From positions 1,150,501 to 1,214,500 of the forward strand of contig NW_027043820.1 of NCBI RefSeq assembly GCF_037102585.1: DNA of 64,000 nucleotides, in the 5' to 3' direction. This document shows, in pieces, positions 20,966-30,829 of the stretch. Position 1 is the stretch's first letter. The number at the start of each line of letters is the position of its first letter. Origin of the DNA: Saccharomycopsis crataegensis (lineage: Eukaryota; Ascomycota; Saccharomycetes; Ascoideales; Saccharomycopsidaceae). A program made the translations under genes and the position numbers. The notes beneath the pieces are model-generated. The model saw nothing but the letters and a program-made list of their open reading frames with translations, ran no database searches and was not told the origin of the DNA.

Positions 20966-22940
20966 ATGCTGGTGTAAGCCAAGACTGCCATTTTGGGACA
21001 AATCAATAGAAAAATATTGAATTATCCTCAATGATTCAACGTTAATTCTCTTGAGCCATCTTCAATAATGAAAATCCCGTCATCGCACTGTTAAGCTAAA
21101 TCTTCTGGTATAATGGTAACAGCCTGTGTATGATCTTGGAGTAGTTTCTTAATGTTTTGATAAAAGTGCACTGGAATTTGCCTAAACAATCACCTGTGAG
21201 AAAAAAAAAAAAAAAAAAAAAAAAAAAATTAAAAAAATAAAAAAAATTCAAGATGAGATGTCCTTCCACACAACAGTTAGTGAGAAAAATAAAGTACCTC
21301 AACCGGAAAGATAAATGGCTGAAAATATTTCCAAAATGTATGGAATTATAATTCAACTTCATATCTATTATTATATGAACTAACATTCATGCAGTCTAGT
21401 GTTGAACCCTCTTCCCTCGAAGATCGAGTCTGTTTTAAAGAAATCAAACCAGATAAATAAGTCTAATGGCCCGTTTGATTGTACTTTTTTGATAGGTGAC
21501 TCGTTCATAGAAAGTATTGAAGTCCCTCTGATAAATGTGAATTGTAAAACTTATTTTTTTGAGGGTATTAATGATGTGCTAAGTATGGACAATCCGAAAT
21601 CAAGCATGAAGGACAAAAAAAATCTTAGCTATATGGGAAGATACGGGATTACTGAAACAGAAAATGGGTTAAAAATTGGATTCATATCAGGAAAACTAAA
21701 AAAAGAAAACGATTACGTAAAATCTGAAGTGACTTCCATGTTCAGTGATGTGAAATTGGATATATTGATCAGTTACTTTTGGCCTCAGGCATATGCCAAA
21801 ACCAATTCTGACATTGCAGATAAAGTTGTTGATGAAATAATAGCAAAGACTGAGCCGCGCTATGTATTTTCCTGTGGTAAGGAAAATGGAACATATTTTG
21901 AATCAAATCCTTTTCAATGGAAGCATACTAGTAGGGTCTCAAGGTTTATAGGTCTTGGAGAATATAAGACTAAAGAAAAGTGGTTTTACGCCTTCAATAT
22001 ATCCAAGGAGCAATCAAATACTGAAACTCCGGACAATTTAGTTGATAATCCTTTTGATCGTAATGATAGGTTACTACCTCAAGGCAAGAAACGCGCATTA
22101 GAAGAAGGTATTCAAGAAAATGACGATAAAAAAATTATTGAGAAGAAACGTAAAGTGATCAACCCTGATAATTGCTTTTTCTGTCTAGGAAACCCAAAGG
22201 TAGAGGCTCATATGGTTATTTCTGTTGGCTCATCTTGCTACTTAGCGGCAGCGAAGGGTCCATTGACAAAGCCTCACAAATTTAAAAATAAGCCGATATC
22301 GGGACACACTATCATCATTCCAATCAATCATATTTCTAGCGTCCCTCCTTTACTTAGATTTGGCAATGATAAAGGTGATGAAATCATATTAGATATGGAG
22401 AAATTCGGAGACAGCTTACAGAAATTTTATGCTACTAGCTTTGAAATGGGTATTTGCAAGTTTGAGATTAATACTTTAAATTCTGTTCATTACCATCAGC
22501 AGGTTATTCCAATTAACTTATTTCTTTCAATCAATAGGTTTCAGAAGCACTTGAAACACTGGGAAGAGAAGAATAACAAAAAAAATGACAATGATAGCAA
22601 AAGTTTACTTAATTTTCATTTATTGAAAAAAGAAGCAACAGGTTATGACCAGCAAGTAATGGAAAGCCTTTTCAATGAAGACAAAAAGGAATATATTTCT
22701 ATTGAGCTTACTATCAATAATCTTGATGACAACAAGGCAGAGGGCACTTACTTATTTATTTCGGTGGTGGATTCCTCAAAATATATTGATTTACAATTCC
22801 TCAGAAAAGTTGTCGCTAACTTTTTGAATTTAAGAGAAAGGGTGTATTGGAATAAGTGCATTCAATCCACTGAACTTGAGACCTTGGAAACTGAAGCTTT
22901 TAGAAATTTATATGCGCCTTTTGATTTCACGTGTCAATGA
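20966..22940 (+). CDS. DRN1: DRN1, debranching-enzyme-associated CwfJ-family protein (two exons)
   Basis: Homologue of S. cerevisiae Drn1 and human CWF19L1, which associates with the lariat debranching enzyme Dbr1. The main exon (21395-22940) lacks an ATG where homology begins. A canonical acceptor (AACTAAC at 21378-21384, then GCAG) ends at 21394 and demands a first exon in phase 2. The 8-base exon 20966-20973 (ATGCTGGT, donor GTAAGC) fits and gives 517 residues starting M-L-V-L-V-L-N-P. The N-terminal metallophosphatase-like region (NGPFDCTFLIGDSF) is followed by the CwfJ domains: zinc-binding CFFC, HTIIIPINHISSVP, and HYHQQVIPI. The 421-base intron contains a 28-A tract. The first exon is the uncertain part; the rest is secure. 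Confidence 0.85.
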
Positions 22941-23027
22941 GAAACAATTTCTGTGTTTTTATATGTACATTAGCTAATATATATTACAGTCTATTATTGT
23001 CTGAACCAAGAAAAAAAAAGTACGTGC

Positions 23028-24740
23028 CTAATCAGAATCTTCGCACAAATCAAAATCGAATGCAAAGCCACTAGATTGGCCTTGTTCTTCATTATTACGG
23101 CTTTGAACAACATCATGCCAGCCCTTAGTTTGCTTTTTTGAGTTTTTGACTTGATTTTGTAATATAGCACTTTCAAGCACTTCAGAATAACCTTTTTCAA
23201 TGAGTAACTCCTCAAAAGCTTCCAATAATGGAATTTCACAAATTTCCTCATCATCATCAACCTCATCATGTAGAATATCCCTCTTTGCTGTTTTAGGTGC
23301 GCTTTTGGTTTCATGGCTATCGATATATTTTTTTAGAGATTGTTTTCTAAGAATGAAATCCGCATCAGATGAATCTATTTTTTCCATGCGCTCTAACAAA
23401 ACATTCAATGATTTTACCAATTTCGCTGAATGGAACCCTGATATTTGATCCGATTTTCTTTCAAAAAATTCTAAAACACTTGGTAAAACTGGTGAAGGGA
23501 CGAAATTTTGTGTTAACGCAACTGTATCATCTATATTAACAACAAGGTGCCACCAACCTTTAGGAACATAGTTACATTCTCCGGCGAAAACAACCGAGAC
23601 ATAGACCTCATTTTCATGATCCTTTGATAATTTTAAAATATCATTGAAAAAACCAGAGAGGAAGAACTCTGCAAGCGAAACAGGACTTGTTACCTCACTC
23701 TCGTCCTTGTCAGTTCCCACCCCAGGAGGCGTCAAGTGTGGAGGAATCATAATCCAAAGTTTACAACCGGACAAGACAGCATTCCATGCGCATGTAGAGT
23801 TGGGATCTTTGTGGAACGTTGAGCCAGTTCTTGACGACCCAATAATCAACCATCTGAAATTTGGTCGACAGTTAACTATATCTTTACCTTCAACGGTATC
23901 GCTTTCCTCATTCAATACTGTGAAAAGATCATTTTGAAAGCAAACTGGAACTTGATATTCCTTCGATAGTTGAGATATCGCTGAACTATCACAATCAAAA
24001 AGGTAGAGAGGGCTTTCGTCACTGTTTTCAGAAAGATACCTAGAATATGCTTCTAAAGACCATTTCACTGATTCTTGTCTAAAATTAACTTTTGGAAATC
24101 TCTCTAGTAGAGAAGCTAATGACCATGAGGGCCATCTATCACTGACTCCGGAGTTAGTCAAAATAAAAGGGTGATTTATAAGATTCTTTTCAAAATATTG
24201 AAGCGATACTTCTTTCTCAGGTATTCTAAGAACAGATCTATAGAATGAGTCTTTAGGTTGTTCAGTTATTCCTTTTTTGTGGTAGACTTTCTCTTCCGCT
24301 ATAATCCTTCTGCAGAGTTCATTGTAATCTATTTTGGAGCACTGGTAGGGTCTAAATAGTAAATCAGAGCAAAGCAAGTTGTTAGGGCATTGAGGTTTTG
24401 CTTCTTCATTTACTCTTAACAATGTTTTTCTCCAAGAACCTTTCCAATCTATCGATAACGAATCTTCACCATTATGTTGAAGATATAAGTTTTTCCATAA
24501 CTCATCTTGGTAAGTGAAAGCGTACAAAATTCTTGAAGCATGGCCAAAATTTTTGAGATCGCTGGCATTATCTATCAAAGATATGATTTCGTATAACAAC
24601 TCATCTGAAAAAATGGATAGTAAACCCAAGTCTTTGGACCAACGCTCCTGAAAAGTTAGAACTTCCTTATCAGAAAGAAGAATATGGTTTCCTGATGGTT
24701 TGACATTGAGAGGATGTCTCGGGACAGCCAAATGGTTCAT
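23028..24740 (-). CDS. F-box and JmjC-domain protein (putative 2-oxoglutarate oxygenase)
   Basis: A JmjC cupin fused to an F-box. Residues 40-86 form an F-box (LLSIFSDELLYEIISLIDNA, then LWKNLYLQ), and residues about 190-420 form the JmjC fold with the iron ligands H310-x-D312 (FHKDPNSTCAWN) and H398 (GWWHLVVNI), all present, so it should be an active Fe(II)/2-oxoglutarate oxygenase. The layout resembles the JMJD6-type F-box/JmjC proteins of filamentous fungi and fission yeast; I know of no S. cerevisiae orthologue. The C-terminal 120 residues are acidic and low complexity. The substrate is unknown. Its stop lies 87 bases from that of DRN1, in convergent arrangement. Confidence 0.88.
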   Translation of the reverse strand: MNHLAVPRHPLNVKPSGNHILLSDKEVLTFQERWSKDLGLLSIFSDELLYEIISLIDNASDLKNFGHASRILYAFTYQDELWKNLYLQHNGEDSLSIDWKGSWRKTLLRVNEEAKPQCPNNLLCSDLLFRPYQCSKIDYNELCRRIIAEEKVYHKKGITEQPKDSFYRSVLRIPEKEVSLQYFEKNLINHPFILTNSGVSDRWPSWSLASLLERFPKVNFRQESVKWSLEAYSRYLSENSDESPLYLFDCDSSAISQLSKEYQVPVCFQNDLFTVLNEESDTVEGKDIVNCRPNFRWLIIGSSRTGSTFHKDPNSTCAWNAVLSGCKLWIMIPPHLTPPGVGTDKDESEVTSPVSLAEFFLSGFFNDILKLSKDHENEVYVSVVFAGECNYVPKGWWHLVVNIDDTVALTQNFVPSPVLPSVLEFFERKSDQISGFHSAKLVKSLNVLLERMEKIDSSDADFILRKQSLKKYIDSHETKSAPKTAKRDILHDEVDDDEEICEIPLLEAFEELLIEKGYSEVLESAILQNQVKNSKKQTKGWHDVVQSRNNEEQGQSSGFAFDFDLCEDSD

Positions 24741-24969
24741 ATTTGCCTAACGTCTCAAATTTACTTCACGATAATGAAGGTAAAAGGAAAAAAAAAAAAA
24801 TCACCTCATCCTTTAGTATGAGAAAAAAATTCATAATTTAATTCCTCCGGAGTGCGTATAGTGTCTGAATTTTTAAAGCTTTTTTTGTGGAAATGGGAAT
24901 GGAACACCATATTTGATGATTCAGGTATCACCGCCATCTGTCGACGTCATTTTCGCTTAGCTATAGAAA

Positions 24970-27900
24970 ATGGCTTCTGAGGAGCGTAAGAAAGAACTTA
25001 GGGAAAAAAATATTCTGTCATGGTATCTTGAGGATGATGAATTATTCTTTTCCTCGGGGAAATATGACACATCCTTGAAGAAGAATAACTCCTTCATTAA
25101 AAGAATAAAGCAATCAATCACAAAGGAAAACCAAGAGGCAATATTGAATGATATCCATACGCTATCTCTTGAGAAGTATCTAACTGAAATTATTCATGCC
25201 TTGAGTGAAAGCTTGACAAAGTGTGTGAAAGGTGACGATGTCGCTGCAGCAATTGAAATAATATCAGCTCTTCATCAAAGATTCACATGGAAGTTCACCC
25301 CATTCATTCAGCAAAACATATTGGCGGCCTTTGTTAATGAACCGAATGTCCTCAAGAATCAAGATGCTGAATTTGACGCAAATATCAAATTGAGCAAGCG
25401 AGATCTTGAAAGAATATCACTTCAAAAGATTTATCTAAGGCTATTTATGGAATGTTACTTTGTTGGTCTTTTTGATAGAGTAGAGACATCTTCAATAGAT
25501 GAGTACCCTCCTTTTATTTCTCAGGTGTACATTTCACTTAGAAAAAATGGCGAGCTGTTGAATGCTAATGATATTTTAATAGTGGTGCTCAAGGATATTT
25601 TACATTATGAACCAAGATTCGGTTCAAATATTGGCATCATCTCAAGTTTCTTGAAGCGCTATGGAGAAATGTTCAGCAGCTCAACACTTTCTGCTCAAGA
25701 GAATTATGATGATCTGTTTCCGTTACCTGTGAGAGAAGAATTGAATCATTTATTCCTCAATTATGGGAAAATCTTCCAAAAGTACACCATAAAGTTGTAT
25801 CAACAATTATACAAGTTGAAATTCAGGATCAAAAAATCGAGTATAAGGATGGGAAAAATTTCAGAAGAATTGAACAATTCTTTAGAGTTGCGCATAGAAT
25901 TCTTTGAAAGATATCAGGGTTTGTGTGATTTGATGGATAGTATCCTACATCTAGGCCCACTAATGTTGCCCGTTTTGGATGAAAACCTTCTAAGTGATGA
26001 TGAGGATGGAGAAACAAAAATCACAGTGGGAAACAGCAATGACACCAATCCAAACGTCAGTGAGAATGGGATTACAATCTGGCAAAATGATGAAGAAAGA
26101 GAATTTTACACGTATACTTACGATGTCAAGGAAAGGCTCTCTGAAGACTTGTTTGTTGAAATAGGCTCAGATAAAGGTGAAGAAATGACCAAATTCATCA
26201 ATGATTTGGAAGATTGTGATTCCAAGAAACTAATTGATGAGCTCAGTTTGGAATATTGGACAAGACAAATGAATAACAAGGCCTCTAGAAATAGGCTCTT
26301 GAGAGTTTTCCTTGATTGTGAGGAAATCAACAAGATGAAATATTATGGTAGATTTTTGGCTAATAATAGAGATGTTTTGAATGAATTAAAGGATCAGTTG
26401 GTGGAAAAATTGGATAGTTCTTTCAGGTTTTTGATCTATAATGGCCAGACTTCAAACATGGAGCAAGTTGGGCGAGTCAATATCAAGAAGGTTTACTTCT
26501 TTAATGAGTTAATCAAGTTTAATTTAGTGGAAATACATGTGGTATTCCATAAACTTCGATCAATGATTTTGAATTTGAACTCAAAATCTAGCAATATTGA
26601 TATCTTGAATATTTATTTTGATCAATGCGGAAGATTCTTATATTATGTTAATGGTAAAGAGTCAAAAATATTGATGGAAGAAATGTTAGATTTATTAAAA
26701 ACTAAAAAAATGGAAGACAAAAAGTTATCAATGAATGACAAAATGGCAATCGATAGTTTGTTGTTGATTATTAACCCACCATCAATCAAGGCCCTTAATG
26801 AACAAAATCTTCTAAATCAAGATAATGAGGAGGCTACTTTCACCATGGAAATGAAATTTATTAAGCATTTGATCCAAAAAGAGATGAGCGAGACTACCTG
26901 GCGTCACATTGCCTTGATCATTTTAAAATTAGATTTGACAGATTTTGAGAATTTTGAATTTTTAGAGAAGATCTTTTCCAAACCTGAGGCTGTGAATTTT
27001 GAAAATATTAGATATTTGGCAAAAATGCTACTTTTCTTCAAGCGAGAAAACATTTCGAAAACATTGTTTGTATTTATTTTGGATAATATTTTAGAATATA
27101 TCCAGAGGGGCTTGGAAATCAATAATTATAAGTACAATAGAATAAGAATGGCTACGATCAAGTATCTTGGTCATCTTTTGAATTTGATTTTCAGTGATTA
27201 CAATGAAAGTGAAACTAATGAATCTGAATTCATCTCTTTTTCACAGATATTATTTAAAACATGTTATAAGTTGATTGGTTTTGGTTACCCAAGTCCTGGC
27301 CCGAATTTACCCAAATTGCCTATGAGAAATTTCTTTAATGCTTCAGATTCACCAGATGATTATTTTAGAATAAATCTTTTAATAACATTATTAGACACCT
27401 TCAAGAACTCCACATTGATGAGAAGAATTATTGAGGAGAATGTCAATCAACGGCCTGGAGGCCTTGATGAGTCTGAGTTACAATTCCTGAAACAGTTTGG
27501 GACATTGTTGCTATTCATCAATTATTATGTTCTTGTCAAAAGTCAACCCGTTCCAAAAGATATAAATTTCAAGATTGTAACATATTTTGAATCTTTAAGT
27601 GATGAGGGGTTTTATGAATACAGTAGTGACTTGAATAACATTATGCAATTGCTTGGTGAGCATTTCCGGACGTTAACAGGAGTCAAAATTACTCAACCTA
27701 CTGATAAGAACAATGACAATGTTGCCAAAAATAGCTATAATCATGTCAATCACATAGGTGATTCCCAGCGCCCCATGAAGATAAGGCCAACTGGTCATTC
27801 TACACACCGAATTCAGAAGGTTGATGCCAACGACCCTAGTGCTATGCCAATTACTTTATCGAGTAATGATAACTGTGAGGATAATGATGATGGATATGTT

Positions 27901-28440
27901 GATAACGTTGATGATGACGACGATGAATATGATGACGACGATGAATATGACGATGATGATAATAGTGATTATGTTGATGATAAAGAATTGGATAAAAAGT
28001 TACAAAAGAAGTTTGATCAAGAAATCGATGCTCAATTGAATAAAATGATTCTTCTTGGTATTGAGTCCAGAAGACAAGTGGATGTCCAAGCCGAAGGTTT
28101 GGGCTCGCTTAGGGGTGTAAAGCCTATTAAACCACCAGGAAAACTTTTAATGAATCAAAATTCGAAGAAGGTTGCGTTCTCATTGGTCACTAGAGGTAAG
28201 GATAATGGTGATCCTTCAATCAAAAATATCAAGATTTCAAGAGATGAGAGGATTGTTCTGGAAAAGCTTGAAGCAATTAAGAAAATACGAGATGAGAAGG
28301 ATAAACTCAAAGAATTTGTGTTGAGGTCGCAAAATATCCTGGAAAATGGTGATGGTTTTCCTGATGATGGACCGGTTAATATTGTGAAAGGTGGGATTCT
28401 TTTAAATAGGCCACTCCCGACTAAGAAGAAGAACTACTAA
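24970..28440 (+). CDS. NMD2: NMD2/UPF2, nonsense-mediated decay factor
   Basis: Scaffold of nonsense-mediated mRNA decay that bridges Upf1 and Upf3 in the cytoplasm. The 1156 residues (S. cerevisiae 1089) show three helical MIF4G-type regions, roughly residues 40-260, 390-600 and 640-860. A very acidic stretch lies near 965-1007 (repeated DDDDEYDDDD), and the C-terminal Upf1-binding region contains KKFDQEIDAQLNKMILLGIESRR. S. cerevisiae NMD2 has an intron just after its start; none is needed here, because the ATG at 24970 leads straight into homologous sequence. Confidence 0.94.
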   Translation: MASEERKKELREKNILSWYLEDDELFFSSGKYDTSLKKNNSFIKRIKQSITKENQEAILNDIHTLSLEKYLTEIIHALSESLTKCVKGDDVAAAIEIISALHQRFTWKFTPFIQQNILAAFVNEPNVLKNQDAEFDANIKLSKRDLERISLQKIYLRLFMECYFVGLFDRVETSSIDEYPPFISQVYISLRKNGELLNANDILIVVLKDILHYEPRFGSNIGIISSFLKRYGEMFSSSTLSAQENYDDLFPLPVREELNHLFLNYGKIFQKYTIKLYQQLYKLKFRIKKSSIRMGKISEELNNSLELRIEFFERYQGLCDLMDSILHLGPLMLPVLDENLLSDDEDGETKITVGNSNDTNPNVSENGITIWQNDEEREFYTYTYDVKERLSEDLFVEIGSDKGEEMTKFINDLEDCDSKKLIDELSLEYWTRQMNNKASRNRLLRVFLDCEEINKMKYYGRFLANNRDVLNELKDQLVEKLDSSFRFLIYNGQTSNMEQVGRVNIKKVYFFNELIKFNLVEIHVVFHKLRSMILNLNSKSSNIDILNIYFDQCGRFLYYVNGKESKILMEEMLDLLKTKKMEDKKLSMNDKMAIDSLLLIINPPSIKALNEQNLLNQDNEEATFTMEMKFIKHLIQKEMSETTWRHIALIILKLDLTDFENFEFLEKIFSKPEAVNFENIRYLAKMLLFFKRENISKTLFVFILDNILEYIQRGLEINNYKYNRIRMATIKYLGHLLNLIFSDYNESETNESEFISFSQILFKTCYKLIGFGYPSPGPNLPKLPMRNFFNASDSPDDYFRINLLITLLDTFKNSTLMRRIIEENVNQRPGGLDESELQFLKQFGTLLLFINYYVLVKSQPVPKDINFKIVTYFESLSDEGFYEYSSDLNNIMQLLGEHFRTLTGVKITQPTDKNNDNVAKNSYNHVNHIGDSQRPMKIRPTGHSTHRIQKVDANDPSAMPITLSSNDNCEDNDDGYVDNVDDDDDEYDDDDEYDDDDNSDYVDDKELDKKLQKKFDQEIDAQLNKMILLGIESRRQVDVQAEGLGSLRGVKPIKPPGKLLMNQNSKKVAFSLVTRGKDNGDPSIKNIKISRDERIVLEKLEAIKKIRDEKDKLKEFVLRSQNILENGDGFPDDGPVNIVKGGILLNRPLPTKKKNY

Positions 28441-28946
28441 AAGTCGCGTAAATATTTGCCGGTGATAATATATTTTAGTCTTTTTCTGTTGCTATTTTTT
28501 TTTTTTTTTTAGCTTTGTAACTTTAATCGAGTTGCCGCATCCCGCAGTGAACCCAAACATTTGTTCCCAGAACCAATATCCCCAGAATACTCAGGTGAGA
28601 CAAATCGACGTGAGTTACATTGTTGTTGTGGCAACTGTTTTGCTTAATCGAACATTTTTCTTTTTAATCTTGTGCATATTTATTTGACTCCTAGGCTAAA
28701 AAAAAAAAAAAAAGAGTCAATTATTTAACGGTGTGACTTGATTTGTCACTCCCAAGAAAAAAAGAAATGAAAAAAAAGTGTGAGCACACCACTTGGTTTA
28801 ATGTTTATTAAATGGATTCAAATTAAGTAGATCATCATTTATTATCCCCAGTGATTTCAGATTGCTATTATCTGGTGGTGCTTCTTTTGCCCGGTATTGA
28901 CTTGCGCTCTTGTTTTCTAATAATTGGGATTTTCTGTTTTCGGATG

Positions 28947-29417
28947 TCACGTCATCTGGCGATTTTCATTGATGCGTTGTTGATTTAATTTAGATTGATT
29001 TGAAATTATTGCAAGGCAAGATACACAGATAAAAAGAGAAATAAAAAAAAGGAAATAAGGAGAAATTATATTCAATATTTCATATAGAAATATAAGAAAT
29101 AGAGCATTTAGTATTACTGTGCTATTTTGAACTTGCTTAACAAAAATATTGAACGTCACGTCATACCAATTTACCGCTATCGCTGTTCTCAAGCACCTCC
29201 TAGGCCCCTTATTAGTACTGTTATTATTATTGCTATAATTAATTCCGCCATTTCTAAAACCTTGTTTTTTGTTTTTTGTTTTTTTTTTTGTTCTTTGTTC
29301 TTTCACATCTAAGGTGGGATTGTGTGTTTCCTTGCTTCGAGATTTCGCTTTATTGTAATAAAACTGATTCTCACGGTTCTCAGTTGCCAGGGGTAAGGTA
29401 CCAAAATATAGTTTCAT
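28947..29417 (-). CDS. Hypothetical 156-residue protein, doubtful
   Basis: An ATG-initiated frame with a hydrophilic, Lys/Asn-rich first half and a hydrophobic segment near residues 105-140 that could be one or two membrane helices. No domain or homologue is recognised. Base composition is like the surrounding AT-rich gap, so it may be chance. Confidence 0.2.
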   Translation of the reverse strand: MKLYFGTLPLATENRENQFYYNKAKSRSKETHNPTLDVKEQRTKKKTKNKKQGFRNGGINYSNNNNSTNKGPRRCLRTAIAVNWYDVTFNIFVKQVQNSTVILNALFLIFLYEILNIISPYFLFFISLFICVSCLAIISNQSKLNQQRINENRQMT

Positions 29418-29717
29418 GGATCACATGAATATTAGAGTAACAATAAAGTTATAGTCTTTATTGTTTGTTTACTTGTATTCCTTTGCTTTCTAAAGGGTTC
29501 CTAATATTGTGTTTTTCAAGGCTGTTGTTATTTTTTTTTTTGTTGATACGTGAGGAGACTATCTTTTTTGTTTGTCTATTACCTTATTGCTCATCCTACA
29601 GAATATTTTCCTATCCTTTATCATATTTATTTTCAATTCCATCTCTGCTACAAACACTAGCACTCTTCTTCCTCTATTATCACAAACCAAACAAAAGAAA
29701 GCTCTTGATGGCCGGAT

Positions 29718-29906
29718 ATGATATTCAATAGATCAAAAATCGATAAAAAATCACCAGTGTACCAGCTGTGTTGCAATTTTGATGAGAAATCAGACTATGA
29801 AAGGAGACGTAAACAGCATCACCAACAACAAATGGAAGTTTCCTCGTCGATGAACGCCCAAAGCGGACAGCTAAAATTTCAGATACCTTCTTCAAAAAAG
29901 AACTGA
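29718..29906 (+). CDS. Hypothetical 62-residue protein, doubtful
   Basis: A small frame that follows a promoter-like, pyrimidine-rich leader, with a seven-codon frame (ATG at 29709) overlapping its start. The product is charged and Gln/Ser-rich (DYERRRKQHHQQQ, VSSSMNAQSGQ). After its TGA the same frame stays open with similar composition (SSSQVNSYNQNVKSRQHE). Not recognised. It may be a real small gene with leaky termination, or noncoding. Confidence 0.3.
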   Translation: MIFNRSKIDKKSPVYQLCCNFDEKSDYERRRKQHHQQQMEVSSSMNAQSGQLKFQIPSSKKN

Positions 29907-30829
29907 TCAAGCTCACAGGTCAACAGTTACAATCAAAATGTAAAGTCAAGACAGCATGAGTCGTCTTCATCAGAAAGAGAAGAAAAAAAAAGGATATTTC
30001 AAAATTGTACATTAATTATCATTACTGGCACGCATACTATACTATACTCTTGCTTTAATTTGCTTGGTTGGACTTTATTATTATTATTATTATTTCATAT
30101 TTTTTTTTGTTGCTGGTCTTATTGTTTTACTAGTTGGCCTGTCAACCAACCAACTTTCTACATATTTTTTTCTGTTTTTAATGATTCATATCGATTATAA
30201 ACCTCTTTTTCTAGGTATCTAGATATACACATATTTGCTTTCATACCCACAGCTTGTTTATCATCTTTTTCCCACCTTTTACATTTTTATTATTGTTCTT
30301 TTTTTTGTTTTGTTTTGTTTTGTATTATGTATAACATACGTACTTACTAGCGTCAAAAAGTTTAAACTAATGAAGATACGCGCTAATTAACTATTAATTG
30401 TACAAATTGAAAAATAAAAAATAAAAAATGAAAAATGAAAAATGAAACAAAACAAAACAAAATAAAACAAACTAAAACAAAATGAAGAATAAAGAATAAA
30501 ATTATAACCAATAGCCAAATTTATGAACATGAACCAACCTTACCTTGCAATGAAATAATAAAAGAAATTCAGTATCTTAACTCAAAAGACAAAGCAAAAG
30601 GAAAAAAAAAATCCAAAGAAATTGCGAACTAAAAGAAGCATAAATCCTTAATCGATAGGCAACCAATAATATGGGGCCGTAGCTCGAAGGCGAAACACGA
30701 GGAAAGGATTGGTAGAATATATGAAATACCCAGTCTAGACAAAATAGCAAAAGCAGCATATGTAAAGCAGCATTTTAGAAAGAAAAAAAAAGAGTGAGAG
30801 AGGTAACAAAAATTGCAATCATGTACCAC

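Larger units (their letters stand above)
28441..30829. other. 2.4-kb gap between converging NMD2 and KCS1
   Basis: Unusually long for two converging genes in this compact window. It holds many A/T homopolymers, a TTA-repeat near 30075-30092 and AAAAT/AAACA-type repeats at 30410-30480. A pyrimidine-rich, promoter-like stretch (29465-29700) precedes a 62-codon frame at 29718. No structural RNA was recognised. Confidence 0.6.
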
